Made by a program: the position numbers and the translations under genes. The notes beneath the pieces were generated by a model that saw nothing but the letters and a program-made list of their open reading frames with translations, did not search any database and was not told the DNA's origin. From contig JADJPG010000003.1 in NCBI GenBank assembly GCA_016713365.1, positions 1-64,000 on the forward strand: a stretch of 64,000 bases of DNA, read 5' to 3'. The stretch comes from Verrucomicrobiota bacterium. GTDB lineage: Bacteria; Verrucomicrobiota; Verrucomicrobiia; Limisphaerales; JADJPG01. This document shows, in pieces, positions 8,608 to 17,975 of the stretch; position 1 is the stretch's first letter; each line of letters starts with the position of its first letter.

Positions 8608-10206
8608 ATGAAAGTTCTCATTTGTGACCCAATTTCGCCCAAAGGCATCGCTCTTTTGAAGGAGCGCCCCGAGTTCAACGTGGTCGTGCTCGACAAGAAG
8701 CACGGCGAAGCCGAACTGATCCCGCTCGTCGCCGACGCCGTGGCCATCATCGTTCGCTCCGAGACCGAGATTTCGCCGAAGGTGCTCGATGCCGCGCCGA
8801 AGCTTCGCGTTGTGGGACGCGCCGGCGTGGGCGTGGACAACATCAACGTCGAATCCGCTACGCAACGCGGTGTGGTGGTCATGAACACGCCCGGCGGCAA
8901 CACGGTCACCACGGCGGAGTTGACCTTCACCATGATCCTCTCGCTGGCGCGCAAGGTGCCACAGGCGCACGCGTCCATGGCGGCCGGCAAGTGGGACCGC
9001 AAATCGTTCTCCGGCGTCGAACTCGCTGGCAAGACGCTCGGCATTCTCGGCATGGGCCGCATCGGCGGCGAAGTCGCCAAGCGCGCGCTCGCCTTCGGTA
9101 TGAAGGTGATGGCCTACGATCCTTATCTCACCGAAGCCCGCGCCCAGGCGCTCGGCGTCGAGCTCGCGGCGGATTTGGATGCCATCTATCGCGTCGCCGA
9201 CTTCATCACCGTCCACATGCCCGTGACGGAACAGACCAAGGGCATGTTGAACGCCACCGCGTTCTCCAAGATGAAGCCGAACGTTCGCATCGTGAACTGC
9301 GCACGCGGCGAGATCGTGGTCGAAGCCGATCTGCTTGCGGCGCTCGATTCCGGCAAGGTTGCGGCCGCCGCGCTGGATGTGTTCCGCGAAGAGCCGTTGG
9401 CCGCCGATCATCCGTTCCGCAAGCACGCCAATCTCATTCTCACGCCGCACCTCGGCGCGAGCACGAAGGAAGCGCAGGAGAAGTGCGGCATCGAAGTTGC
9501 CGAAGTCATCACCTCGTACCTGCTGACCGGCGAGGTCCGCAACGCCGTCAACCTGCCGTTCCTCGACGCGAAGACCTACGAGCTGGTGAAGCCCTATCTC
9601 GTGCTCGGCGAGAAGCTCGGCAAGCTCATCGGCCAAATCGCGCCCGCCGCGGTGGACCGGCTGCACATCACTTACGGTGGCAAGGCGCAGGAACTGCCGA
9701 ACATCGATCCGATTTCGCGCGCGATCATCACCGGCTTTCTCTCCCGCACTCCCGCGATGGACGTGAACAACGTCAACGTCCGCAGCGTCGCGGCGAGCGT
9801 CGGATTGACCGTGGAAGAAAAGCGTTCGTCCGAGCCAGTAACCTTCAATGAATGGCTGCACGTACAGGCATTCAGCGGCAGCGAGAAGGTGGCGTCAGCG
9901 GGCGGCACATTCTTCGGGTCGCCGAACAACCCGCGCATCGTCCGTCTCTTCAGCCTGCCGGTGGAGATCATTCCGTCCGGCGTGGTGTTCCTGATGAACA
10001 ACAAGGATCGTCCGGGCATGGTCGGCCACATCGGAACGCTGATGGGCAAGCACAAGGTCAACATCGCCAGCATGAGCCTCAGCCGCGATCAGGTCGGCGG
10101 CCAGGCGCTCACGGTGCTGAACCTCGACAGCGTTCCGCCGCAGGCCGCGCTCGATGAGATCGCGAAGGATCCTGACATCACGAACGTTCGCGTCGTCCAA
10201 CTCTGA
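8608..10206 (+). CDS. serA: D-3-phosphoglycerate dehydrogenase
   Basis: Catalyses the first step of serine synthesis, oxidising 3-phosphoglycerate with NAD+. The product is 532 residues, the long form with an extra ASB domain and a C-terminal ACT domain. The NAD-binding motif GMGRIGGEVAKRALAFGMK begins near residue 148. Catalytic-site segments are NCARGEIV (Arg), REEPLAADHPF (Glu) and LTPHLGAST (His). The C-terminal stretch NNKDRPGMVGHIGTLMGKHKVNIASM is the ACT domain, which usually gives serine feedback control. The PPIase gene starts 19 bases downstream, so the two are probably co-transcribed. Kup is divergent upstream. Confidence 0.95.
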   Translation: MKVLICDPISPKGIALLKERPEFNVVVLDKKHGEAELIPLVADAVAIIVRSETEISPKVLDAAPKLRVVGRAGVGVDNINVESATQRGVVVMNTPGGNTVTTAELTFTMILSLARKVPQAHASMAAGKWDRKSFSGVELAGKTLGILGMGRIGGEVAKRALAFGMKVMAYDPYLTEARAQALGVELAADLDAIYRVADFITVHMPVTEQTKGMLNATAFSKMKPNVRIVNCARGEIVVEADLLAALDSGKVAAAALDVFREEPLAADHPFRKHANLILTPHLGASTKEAQEKCGIEVAEVITSYLLTGEVRNAVNLPFLDAKTYELVKPYLVLGEKLGKLIGQIAPAAVDRLHITYGGKAQELPNIDPISRAIITGFLSRTPAMDVNNVNVRSVAASVGLTVEEKRSSEPVTFNEWLHVQAFSGSEKVASAGGTFFGSPNNPRIVRLFSLPVEIIPSGVVFLMNNKDRPGMVGHIGTLMGKHKVNIASMSLSRDQVGGQALTVLNLDSVPPQAALDEIAKDPDITNVRVVQL

Positions 10207-10225
10207 CCTCAACCCATTCGATATC

Positions 10226-11416
10226 ATGCGTCGCACCGCTGCCGCCCTGACTCTGGCTTTCGCCGTCATCTCCACTGCGGTGCATGGCGCAGAGAACACG
10301 CCACGAACGCCAAAGCTCTCGGACTTGTTCGGCGACGACGTGATCGCCCGGGGCAAGGGCGTGGAGGTGAAGCGCAGCCACCTGGAGGAGGCGTTCACCG
10401 CCTTCAAGGCCAACCTCGCGGCGCGCGGGCAGCAGATGCGGGAGGACCAGCGATACGGTCAGGAAGCCCAGCTGTTGCAGCGCTTGATCGTCACCCAGGT
10501 TCTCACGAATCGCGTGACGGATGCGGATCGAAAACTGGCGAAAGAACTCGGCGAGAAGTTCGCTGCCGATTCCAGGAAGAGCGCGACCTCGGAGGATGCC
10601 TTCAACCGCCAGCTGAAGGCGATGGGATTGACCCCGGAACAGTTCAACCGTCGCGTGACCGAGCAATCCCTCGTGGAAGCCGTGATCAAACGCGAGGTGA
10701 CCTCGACGATTCAGATCACCGACGAGCAGGTGAAAGACTTCTACACCACCGGCAATGACGTCATCGTCCGGTTGATCCAGTCGGAGTTGGCCAAGATTGA
10801 AAAAGATCCCGCCGCGCCGCCCGGACTGGTCAAGCAGATGAAGGAGCGGATGATCGAGATCCGGAAGAACAACCTCTCGCGCCTCGAACAGCCCGAGCGC
10901 GTCAAAGTGAGTCACATCTTCATGACCACGATCGACCGGCAGTCTGAGGAGCCGCTGCCGGAGGAGCAGATCGCCTTCAAGCGCCAGCAGATGGCGAAGC
11001 TCCGCAAACGCGCGATCGACGGCGAGGATTTCGCGAAGCTGGTGCAGGACTTTTCCGAGGACCGCGGTCTAAAGCAGACGAAAGGCGAGTATACCTTCTC
11101 GCGCGAAGATCCGTTCGCGCCCGAGTTCAAGGCGGCGGCTTTTTCCCTGATGCCCGGCCAGCTCAGCGATGTCGTCTCCACGGCGATCGGCGTCCACGTG
11201 ATCAAGCTCCTCGAAAAGTTGCCGGCGAAGAAGGCGGAGTTCGACAAGGTCGCTCCCGATTTGAAGGACTTCCTCACCCAGCAGGAGATTCAGCGCGTCA
11301 TGCCGGAGTTCTTCGCGCGCGTCGCCAAAGAGGCGGACATCGAAATCCTCGATCCAAAGTACCGGGCGAATGAACCGACCGAGCCTGCCGCCAAGACCCC
11401 CGCTGCGGCCAAGTAG
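10226..11416 (+). CDS. SurA-like periplasmic peptidyl-prolyl isomerase (PpiC/parvulin domain)
   Basis: A 396-residue exported chaperone/isomerase. The signal peptide is MRRTAAALTLAFAVISTAVHGA. A helical SurA-N-like region follows (residues about 50-200, many Glu/Lys/Gln). The parvulin domain runs from about residue 230 (RVKVSHIFM) through DFAKLVQDFSED, FAPEFKAAAFSLMPGQLSDVV and GVHVIKLLEK. The C-terminus is Ala/Pro-rich (EPAAKTPAAAK). It probably assists folding of outer-membrane or secreted proteins. I chose the ATG at 10226 over upstream in-frame starts because it gives the signal peptide and begins just after serA. Confidence 0.88.
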   Translation: MRRTAAALTLAFAVISTAVHGAENTPRTPKLSDLFGDDVIARGKGVEVKRSHLEEAFTAFKANLAARGQQMREDQRYGQEAQLLQRLIVTQVLTNRVTDADRKLAKELGEKFAADSRKSATSEDAFNRQLKAMGLTPEQFNRRVTEQSLVEAVIKREVTSTIQITDEQVKDFYTTGNDVIVRLIQSELAKIEKDPAAPPGLVKQMKERMIEIRKNNLSRLEQPERVKVSHIFMTTIDRQSEEPLPEEQIAFKRQQMAKLRKRAIDGEDFAKLVQDFSEDRGLKQTKGEYTFSREDPFAPEFKAAAFSLMPGQLSDVVSTAIGVHVIKLLEKLPAKKAEFDKVAPDLKDFLTQQEIQRVMPEFFARVAKEADIEILDPKYRANEPTEPAAKTPAAAK

Positions 11417-11436
11417 CCAACGCTCGGTTTCGGCGT

Positions 11437-12114
11437 CTACCGCCGTTGGTTGTGGGTGGATTGGGAATACTTCGTCCGCGACAATTCGGTCACCCGCTCC
11501 ACCAGCGCGTCATCCAGCGGCAGCTTCAACCACTCCACCTGCCACTGCCGCGTTGCCACGTCACAGAACGCCCGCTCAAACGCAGCGCGTTCCGTTCGCG
11601 CAGGTGGTTGAATCGAGCCTTGAATCAACAGTCCATCCCGTGTCCGCCGCTGCGCCGCGCCGGCAATCTTCCGCCCGTCCAGCAGCACATCGAACTGCTC
11701 CGCGCCGATGAAGCACTGACCGGGCGCTTCCTTGCGACAACACGGGGAAAGCTCAGCGGGCGCGCCCAGCTGTTCGAACGCAACACGCACCCACTCGTGA
11801 ACCCGTTCATAACTCTCCGTCGCGCGAAGTGCGTACCACGCATCATCCGGCGGAAACGCGAGGCTGTAGGTCCAGTCCGCGTCATGTGGAACCAGGCCGC
11901 CGCCTGTGGAACGGCGAATCAACGGACGCAGCCCAGTCAGGCGCTCCACCTCAGCGTACTTCTGAAAATACCCGAACGTCGCAGCGGGCTCCGTCCAGCC
12001 ATAGAATCGAAGTACCGGACGCCCCAGGCGGCTCACCGCTTCCAGCAGTGCCTCGTCCCACGCCATGTTATCGGCGGGGGAACAGACGCCCGAGTTAAGC
12101 AAAAGCCATGACAT
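11437..12114 (-). CDS. Lipoate-protein ligase / octanoyltransferase family protein
   Basis: A 225-residue BPL/LplA/LipB-superfamily protein. The ligase motif RRSTGGGLVPHD (about residues 67-78) and GRKIAGAAQRRTRDGLLIQGSI, with the conserved lysine, are both present. The family attaches lipoate or octanoate to E2 and GcvH proteins. The short length, lacking the C-terminal LplA accessory domain, fits LipM/LipL-type octanoyltransferases or a minimal ligase, and I cannot separate these. It starts four bases after the nth stop, so it is probably the last gene of the kamA-nth-ligase group. Confidence 0.82.
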   Translation of the reverse strand: MSWLLLNSGVCSPADNMAWDEALLEAVSRLGRPVLRFYGWTEPAATFGYFQKYAEVERLTGLRPLIRRSTGGGLVPHDADWTYSLAFPPDDAWYALRATESYERVHEWVRVAFEQLGAPAELSPCCRKEAPGQCFIGAEQFDVLLDGRKIAGAAQRRTRDGLLIQGSIQPPARTERAAFERAFCDVATRQWQVEWLKLPLDDALVERVTELSRTKYSQSTHNQRR

Positions 12115-12118
12115 GAGA

Positions 12119-12790
12119 TTACCTGGAAGCGACCGATGACGACTTCAATCCAGTGGGACACCACTCGCGAATCTCACACGCGGCGCAGTCGGGCTTGCGC
12201 GCATCGCATCGACGCCGCCCGTGCCAGATCAGCCAGTGGCTGAACAGCGTCCACTGCTCGCGCGGCACCAGCTTCATCAAGTCTTGTTCAACCTTCTCGG
12301 GATTCGTTTCCCGCGTCAGCGCAAGCCGCAACGAGAGCCGACCCACGTGCGTGTCTACGACCACGCCCACATTCGTATCGAACGCATTCCCGAGCACGAC
12401 ATTCGCCGTCTTGCGCCCGACGCCGTCGAGGTGCGTGAGCTCGTCCATCGTTCGCGGCACTTCGCCACCGTGCTTCTCTACCAGCTTGCGGCAGCACGCC
12501 TGAATATTCTTCGCCTTGTTGCGATAGAAGCCCGCCGACTTGATACAATCCTCGATCTCGCTCAATGGCGACTCAGAGTAATCAGACGCCGTCCGGAACT
12601 TTTTGAACAGCTCCGCCGTCACGATGTTCACGCGTTTGTCCGTGCATTGGGCAGAAAGGATCGTGGCGATGAGAAGCTCCAGCGGGTTCGTGAAGTTCAG
12701 CTCGCAATGCGCGGTGGGATACGCGCGCTGCAACGTCGCGATGATCTTCTTTGTCCGCGCCTGCCGGTCCGCCAAGGATTCGCGGGGCAT
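12119..12790 (-). CDS. nth: Endonuclease III (DNA glycosylase/AP lyase)
   Basis: Base-excision repair enzyme for oxidised pyrimidines, 223 residues as usual. It contains the helix-hairpin-helix LDGVGRKTANVVL with the catalytic lysine, VDTHVGR with the catalytic aspartate, and a C-terminal 4Fe-4S cluster site with spacing C-x6-C-x2-C-x5-C (CDARKPDCAACEIREWC). The start ATG lies three bases past the kamA stop and the stop four bases before the lipoate-ligase start, so translation is likely coupled. Confidence 0.95.
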   Translation of the reverse strand: MPRESLADRQARTKKIIATLQRAYPTAHCELNFTNPLELLIATILSAQCTDKRVNIVTAELFKKFRTASDYSESPLSEIEDCIKSAGFYRNKAKNIQACCRKLVEKHGGEVPRTMDELTHLDGVGRKTANVVLGNAFDTNVGVVVDTHVGRLSLRLALTRETNPEKVEQDLMKLVPREQWTLFSHWLIWHGRRRCDARKPDCAACEIREWCPTGLKSSSVASR

Positions 12791-12793
12791 GGC

Positions 12794-14032
12794 CTAGACC
12801 AGCTCTGGTGCAATGAAGTCCTCGGACGGCTTGAACAGCGGCGTGCCGTCGCGCGCTTCAGGATACTCGAACACCTTGCCTTCGAAGTTCCGGATGATCA
12901 CACGGCTGGAGTTGCGCTGAAGGACGTAATCCGGATTCACCGGGACCTTCCCGCCGCCACCGGGCGCATCGATGACATATTGCGGCACCGCGTAACCCGT
13001 CGTGTGGCCACGCAATCCCTTCATGATGTCGAGCCCCTTGCGGACACTCGCGCGGAGGTGAGCCGAGCCGGCGATGAGATCGCACTGGTAAACATAGTAC
13101 GGCTTCACGCGGCACATGAGGAGCTTTTGAACCTGCGCCTTCATCACCGTGACATCGTCGTTCACATGCTTGAGCAGCACGGATTGGTTGCCCAGCGGAA
13201 TACCCGCATCGGCCAGGCGGCCCAGGGCTTCGCGCACTTCGGTCGTCAACTCGCGCGGGTGATTCGAGTGAACGCTGATGAACAGCGGATGGAACTGCTT
13301 GAGCATCGCGCAGAGCTCGGCGGTAATGCGTTGGGGCAGGAAGATCGGAATGCGCGTGCCGATGCGGAGGAACTCAATGTGCGGAATGGCGCGCAGGCGG
13401 CTGAGGAGATATTCCAGCTTCTCGTCGCTGAAGAGCAATGGATCGCCGCCGCTCAACAGCACATCACGAATCTCCGGATGGTTCGCGATGTAATCGATCT
13501 GCTTGTCGAACTCCGGGTGAAAATCGTAGCCCGTCGCGTTGCTCACCAACCGGGCGCGCGTGCAATACCGGCAGTAACTGGCGCACCGATCGGTCACGAG
13601 AAACAGAACACGGTCCGGGTAGCGATGCACCAGGCCCGGCACAGGCGAGTGGGAATCTTCACCGCACGGATCGCTCATCTCCCAGGAGGCTGTCGTCGTC
13701 TCCTCGATGCGCGGAACAACCTGGCGGCGAATCGGGCAGTTCTCGTCCGCCGGATCGATGAGATTGAAAAAGTAGGGCGTGATGCCGAGCGCCAGCTTGG
13801 TGTTGGCGAGCTGCGTGCCGGCATATTCCTCCGGCGACATCGTCGGCATCAATCGCTGCAATTGCGCGAGCGTGGTGATGCGATTCTTGAGCTGCCAGCG
13901 CCAGTCGTTCCAATCTGTTTCCGAAACGTCGCTCCAAAAGCCGCGACCGGCGGAGTGGAAGGCTTTCAATTCGTTGAGGCGGGCGAGCTGGGAACTGAGT
14001 TCCTCCGCGGCACCTGAACTTATGTTGTGCAT
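12794..14032 (-). CDS. kamA: Lysine 2,3-aminomutase family radical SAM protein
   Basis: A radical-SAM, PLP-dependent enzyme of 412 residues. The cluster motif CASYCRYC (CxxxCxxC) lies near residues 148-155, followed by SGGDPLLFSDEKLEYLLSRL. VNDDVTVMKAQVQKLL and PYYVYQCDLIAGSAHLR match lysine 2,3-aminomutases, which make beta-lysine. The length favours a KamA-type aminomutase over the shorter EpmB that modifies EF-P, but substrate is not proven. An efp gene or a partner acetyltransferase is not in the window. It begins a tight cluster with nth and the lipoate ligase, which adds no obvious functional link. Confidence 0.9.
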   Translation of the reverse strand: MHNISSGAAEELSSQLARLNELKAFHSAGRGFWSDVSETDWNDWRWQLKNRITTLAQLQRLMPTMSPEEYAGTQLANTKLALGITPYFFNLIDPADENCPIRRQVVPRIEETTTASWEMSDPCGEDSHSPVPGLVHRYPDRVLFLVTDRCASYCRYCTRARLVSNATGYDFHPEFDKQIDYIANHPEIRDVLLSGGDPLLFSDEKLEYLLSRLRAIPHIEFLRIGTRIPIFLPQRITAELCAMLKQFHPLFISVHSNHPRELTTEVREALGRLADAGIPLGNQSVLLKHVNDDVTVMKAQVQKLLMCRVKPYYVYQCDLIAGSAHLRASVRKGLDIMKGLRGHTTGYAVPQYVIDAPGGGGKVPVNPDYVLQRNSSRVIIRNFEGKVFEYPEARDGTPLFKPSEDFIAPELV

Positions 14033-14101
14033 TGTGCGCGCACTATAGGTTGAGTCATTGACGTGTCAAGCGACCCGCCGGAAACGCGCGCCACTGAAGC
14101 A

Positions 14102-15415
14102 TCATCGGCTTTCCGCGGCTGGTTTCGGCTGCTGTCGAAGCGTCGCGCGTTGTGCATCCAACTCGTCGAGCCGACGCAAAACGTTGCGCGTCTTGCTGGA
14201 AATTTTCCGCACCGAATCACCACCGCGCGCCTTCGCTTTCGGATTCAATGCTGCGAGATGTTTCTGGAGAATCTCTGCGTAGGCATCGACCAATTCACCC
14301 AGCTCCAGCGCCACGCGCGGCCGCAACGCGAGCAGATGATTCACCTTCTCGGCGATGACCGGATGCTGTTTCGCGTCGTCCCACTCCGAAACGATGCGTT
14401 GGAGCGTCACGCTGGTGTTGATGGGAAGTTCCGAGGCCTCCAGGCGAACCTGCACTTGTGTCGCGAGGATCTCGTCGAACTGCTTCCAGCTCGTCTCCAG
14501 CGGCCAACGCGACAGCAGATCGCGGCTCGCCACGTTCGCAATGCTCAGCGCATACCACTTGTCGACGTCGATCAAGCGCTGGAAGTAGACGTTGAACGAC
14601 TGCAGGAAGGTCGTCTGCCAGTTCAGGTTTTGTGGTAGGCGCACGAGCATGTCGCGCAGGCAATCGCGCCCGGTGCGCAAGCGGAGCAATTCATGGACGA
14701 AGACCTGCGAGCAGGCGCGATAGAGCTCGATGTTCTCCGGAGCCAGCATCGCGGCGGTGGGCAGGCAAAGATCGTCGAATTTCAACGCGGGCCGGCGCCG
14801 CAATACTTCGCGGGCATTGCGCAACGGATCATGGCGGACGTCACGCCGAATCACCTGGGTTTCTGGTTCGAGCGCCAGCGTGGCAAGAATCGTCGACTGC
14901 AGGTCCGCTGCAAAACCTTCTGCCAGCCAGGGCGGCAGCTCCGCTTCACGCGTCAGCGCCGTGCGGTTGGCGATCTCCGCCAAGATCACTTTCACCGCAG
15001 CGCGCATGAACCGATCCTTGTCGATGCGTTCCGGAATCTCGACGCGATAGCCCCAGCCATCCTTAAAGCGCACAGAATCGACATGGATCGCAGGCACATC
15101 CTCCTGTACCGGCTGAGTGGTGATGGAGATCAATCCGCGCCACTGATCCTTCAATTGCAGTTCGCCGAGAATGCTCTGCTTGATTCGTTCCAGCGAAACC
15201 GCCGTCAACGTGGGGTCCAGTCGAAGATACTGAACGGCGGAAGTAGAATATCCGGAAACCGGCGCGCCAAGCGGCAGCCCGCGCACTAGAAACTGGCCGG
15301 ACTGACTGCGAACATTGACTGGTTCTTGAGCGGACAACGGCAAAGCCAGCGCAAGCCAAAGACCGAGCAGCCCCCGCAGTTTCGCCGGGAGGCGGCTGGT
15401 CACATTGGAGGGCAT
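14102..15415 (-). CDS. Hypothetical secreted protein
   Basis: About 437 residues from the ATG at 15415, with a signal peptide (LRGLLGLWLALALPLSAQEP). I do not recognise a firm family. The segment ELPPWLAEGFAADL resembles the PPWLxEG region of peptidase-MA-like proteins, but no HExxH zinc motif is visible, so activity is doubtful. The rest is helical with many Arg/Leu residues. It sits between the fmdB-type gene (39 bases upstream) and kamA (69 bases downstream) in a same-strand run. Confidence 0.72.
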   Translation of the reverse strand: MPSNVTSRLPAKLRGLLGLWLALALPLSAQEPVNVRSQSGQFLVRGLPLGAPVSGYSTSAVQYLRLDPTLTAVSLERIKQSILGELQLKDQWRGLISITTQPVQEDVPAIHVDSVRFKDGWGYRVEIPERIDKDRFMRAAVKVILAEIANRTALTREAELPPWLAEGFAADLQSTILATLALEPETQVIRRDVRHDPLRNAREVLRRRPALKFDDLCLPTAAMLAPENIELYRACSQVFVHELLRLRTGRDCLRDMLVRLPQNLNWQTTFLQSFNVYFQRLIDVDKWYALSIANVASRDLLSRWPLETSWKQFDEILATQVQVRLEASELPINTSVTLQRIVSEWDDAKQHPVIAEKVNHLLALRPRVALELGELVDAYAEILQKHLAALNPKAKARGGDSVRKISSKTRNVLRRLDELDAQRATLRQQPKPAAESR

Positions 15416-15454
15416 CGCACTCACGAATTGTCGGGCGGCGCTCAACCGCGTCGT

Positions 15455-15817
15455 CTACGTCTTGGACTTTGCTGATTTCGCCGGCTTCGACTCGCTCTTC
15501 GCGGCGGGTTTGCTTTCGCTGGCGGCCGGCTTCGATGATTTGGCGTCGGAACTCGATGTCGACGTGGAGCTCGAGGCGCTGGCGTCCTTCTTGGCCGCTT
15601 CCTTGTAGCCTTCGCTGCGGTAGTCGGTGATGTAAAATCCGGTGCCCTTGAAAATGAGGCCGGCCCCGGCGCTGATCATCTTCTTCACCTTGCCCTTGGC
15701 CCATTTCTTTTGAGGACAGATGTCCTCGGGGCAGGTCGCCAACGGCTTGGCGGACATCGATTGAAACTTCTCAAAATGATGTCCGCACTTCTCACAGACG
15801 TACTCGTATGTAGGCAT
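15455..15817 (-). CDS. FmdB family zinc-ribbon protein with low-complexity tail
   Basis: A 120-residue protein that starts MPTYEYVCEKCGHHFEKFQS, the classic FmdB zinc ribbon with a CxxC pair, and a second Cys pair in CPEDICPQ. FmdB proteins are small putative regulators of unknown mechanism. Residues about 75-120 are a disordered Ser/Lys/Ala tail (KKDASASSSTSTSSSDAKSSK and repeats of SKPA), which most FmdB proteins lack or have in shorter form. A second, shorter FmdB protein is encoded at 23023-23268. Confidence 0.88.
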   Translation of the reverse strand: MPTYEYVCEKCGHHFEKFQSMSAKPLATCPEDICPQKKWAKGKVKKMISAGAGLIFKGTGFYITDYRSEGYKEAAKKDASASSSTSTSSSDAKSSKPAASESKPAAKSESKPAKSAKSKT

Positions 15818-15898
15818 AGCTGAAAATTTTTCTATTCTGCGCCAAGAAGCTGCAAAGATGCCGCCCGCATGGCAATGGGAAAATCCGAACGCCCTAGA

Positions 15899-16903
15899 TT
15901 ACTCGCCTTTCATCGCCTCCATCTGCCAGCGAATCAGCCCGCGCATCATCTCCATTTCACCGGAAGTCAGTCCGGATTGCCGCACGTCGACCGCCATCGC
16001 CGTCAGCCAAATCTCGCTTCGCGGGCGATAGCCCAGCTCCCCTCGCAAACGCTTCTCCAAATCCGCCATGTGCCCGGCGCCGTAAAAAATTGAGACCGCC
16101 CGTGCCGGTCGCGGAACGCGTATTTCCTTTCGCAGATCATCGAGCACCACTTTGTTGCGCTCCTGGATGATGACTTCGAGCAGGCGTTGAATCTCTGGCG
16201 GCATTCCCTTCATCTGCGCCATGTCGCCGCTCAACTGACCCAGCATCTCGATCATCATCACCTTCGTCATCGCTCGTAACTTCGGGTTCGCACCGATGAA
16301 TTTGAGCCCCACGTGCATCAAAGTGCCCAGCACCGAACTGCCGTCCATCACACCCATCAGCTGCTGAAACTCGCGACCACCTCCCCCGCCCTGCCCGGCT
16401 CCAGCGCCGCCCGTGAGCAACCCCTGAAGCTGCGCCACGGTCAGATCGCTGTTCCGAAACTGTGGACGATCGTAGTCAATCGCCGACAGTTGAAAGACAA
16501 GCCCCAGGGCGGACGCCATCGTGTGCTGAATGGAAGTTTCCTCTCCCGGATCAAACCTCATCTGCTTCTTCGACTTGCCGCCCACGCCCTCGTAAAGCAC
16601 GACGGGCAACGTTTCGAGATGCCTCTGAAGCTGGGCGAAGTAATTTGATTCCCCCAGGTGCGACACACCGGAGAGCCAGACTTCGGGGCCACGACCATTC
16701 GCGGGAACGAAACGCCGCAACGCAATCTGAAGTGAAATGGTGTTCGTGTCGGGCTTGGCCACCCGCATGTAGGGCTGCGGCTCCGCCGTGATAACCGAAA
16801 TCCGTTCCTCCCGAAAACCGCTCGTCGCGCAGCCGGAAATCAACGTCGTCACCGCGAACAAAACCGCCATCCGGACGAAGGCAAAGAGATGGAAAGAATT
16901 CAT
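15899..16903 (-). CDS. TraB/GumN-like lipoprotein
   Basis: A 334-residue predicted lipoprotein with lipobox LISGC at about residues 21-25. WLSGVSHLGESNYFAQLQRHL, then VVLYEGVG, and near the C-terminus SIFYGAGHMADLEKRLRGELGY, match the two GxxH motifs and the conserved Glu of the TraB/GumN/Tiki fold, a family with metal-dependent peptidase-like members. A Gly-rich stretch (GGAGAGQGGGGG) sits near residue 180. It starts 13 bases after the moaA stop. I am moderately sure of the family and unsure of the role. Confidence 0.7.
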   Translation of the reverse strand: MNSFHLFAFVRMAVLFAVTTLISGCATSGFREERISVITAEPQPYMRVAKPDTNTISLQIALRRFVPANGRGPEVWLSGVSHLGESNYFAQLQRHLETLPVVLYEGVGGKSKKQMRFDPGEETSIQHTMASALGLVFQLSAIDYDRPQFRNSDLTVAQLQGLLTGGAGAGQGGGGGREFQQLMGVMDGSSVLGTLMHVGLKFIGANPKLRAMTKVMMIEMLGQLSGDMAQMKGMPPEIQRLLEVIIQERNKVVLDDLRKEIRVPRPARAVSIFYGAGHMADLEKRLRGELGYRPRSEIWLTAMAVDVRQSGLTSGEMEMMRGLIRWQMEAMKGE

Positions 16904-16916
16904 GCGGGGCGTTTCC

Positions 16917-17975
16917 TCAACCGCCGATGCAACTCATCGAACGCGCCGGAGGAACGAAGTCCTTCTGGCCAATCCGATGTCCAGACTCCTTGTGGAGCAC
17001 ACGTTCCTTCAGCCACTCGCTCAATTCCTCATCCGTCATTCCCGAACGCATCCGATCCCGGAAATCATGTTCCGAAACACTGAACAGACACGTGCGGAGG
17101 CGGCCATCAGCCGTGATCCGAAGCCGGTTGCAATGACCGCAGAACGGCTCGCTTACCGGAGCGATGAGACCAATCTCACCATCACCTTCCGCAAACGACC
17201 AACGGCGGGCGGTTTCGGAAAGATTGAGCGAGGTCATCTGCCGGAGCGCAAACCGGCTTTGCAGCCGTTCGAGAATTTCTCGCGCCGGAACGACCAGCTC
17301 CTTCAGCCACGCGCGCGCGGAGTCGAGCGGCATGAACTCGATGAAGCGCATGGAGAGTCCTTCGTCGCGGCCGAACGTCGCGAGCGATTCGAGCTCGTGA
17401 TCGTTCACGCCTCGAATGATCACAGCGTTCACCTTCACCGGATGTAACCCCAGTTCCTTGGCCAGGCGGATGCCTCCGAGCACTTCGCCCAAGCCATCGC
17501 GACCCGTGATCTTCCTAAAGTTGTCGCGATCGAGGGAATCGAGGCTGAAACTGATCCGCTTCAAGCCCGCCTCACGCAGGGCGACCGCCTTGTCCGCGAA
17601 GTGAAAACCATTCGTGGTGAGAGCCAGATCCTGCACGCCGTCGATGCGCGCAATCTTCTCCACCAACTTCTCCAGCTCCTGACGCAGCAGTGGTTCACCG
17701 CCGGTCAGGCGAATCTTCTCGACGCCCAACTCCACAGCCACGCGAACGAACCGTTCGATCTCCTCAAAGCTGAGAATCTTGGAACGCTCCGTCCATTGGC
17801 GGGCAATCGGAGTGGCGTGTGGGACGTTGGCCCAGCGACCGCGATAGAAGTTGTAGGCCGCCTCGGTTTCCGGGAGGCAGTAGAGGCAGCGGAAGTTGCA
17901 GCGGTCGGTGACACTGATTCGCAGGTCGCGCATGACGCGACCATGCGAATCCACCAGCAGACCGCTACGCCTCAT
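16917..17975 (-). CDS. moaA: GTP 3',8-cyclase MoaA (molybdenum cofactor biosynthesis)
   Basis: A radical-SAM enzyme making the first intermediate of molybdopterin from GTP. The 352-residue product has the N-terminal cluster site DRCNFRCLYCLPE (CxxxCxxC), TGGEPLLR, and the C-terminal cluster site PFCGHCNRLRITADGRLRTCLFS. It ends in Gly-Gly (SCIGG), a conserved functional tail of MoaA. An insert (about residues 40-65, NFYRGRWANVPHATPIARQW) follows the first cluster. Its ATG overlaps the stop of the upstream coiled-coil gene (TAATG), suggesting coupling. MobA is encoded at 58982-59554. Confidence 0.94.
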   Translation of the reverse strand: MRRSGLLVDSHGRVMRDLRISVTDRCNFRCLYCLPETEAAYNFYRGRWANVPHATPIARQWTERSKILSFEEIERFVRVAVELGVEKIRLTGGEPLLRQELEKLVEKIARIDGVQDLALTTNGFHFADKAVALREAGLKRISFSLDSLDRDNFRKITGRDGLGEVLGGIRLAKELGLHPVKVNAVIIRGVNDHELESLATFGRDEGLSMRFIEFMPLDSARAWLKELVVPAREILERLQSRFALRQMTSLNLSETARRWSFAEGDGEIGLIAPVSEPFCGHCNRLRITADGRLRTCLFSVSEHDFRDRMRSGMTDEELSEWLKERVLHKESGHRIGQKDFVPPARSMSCIGG

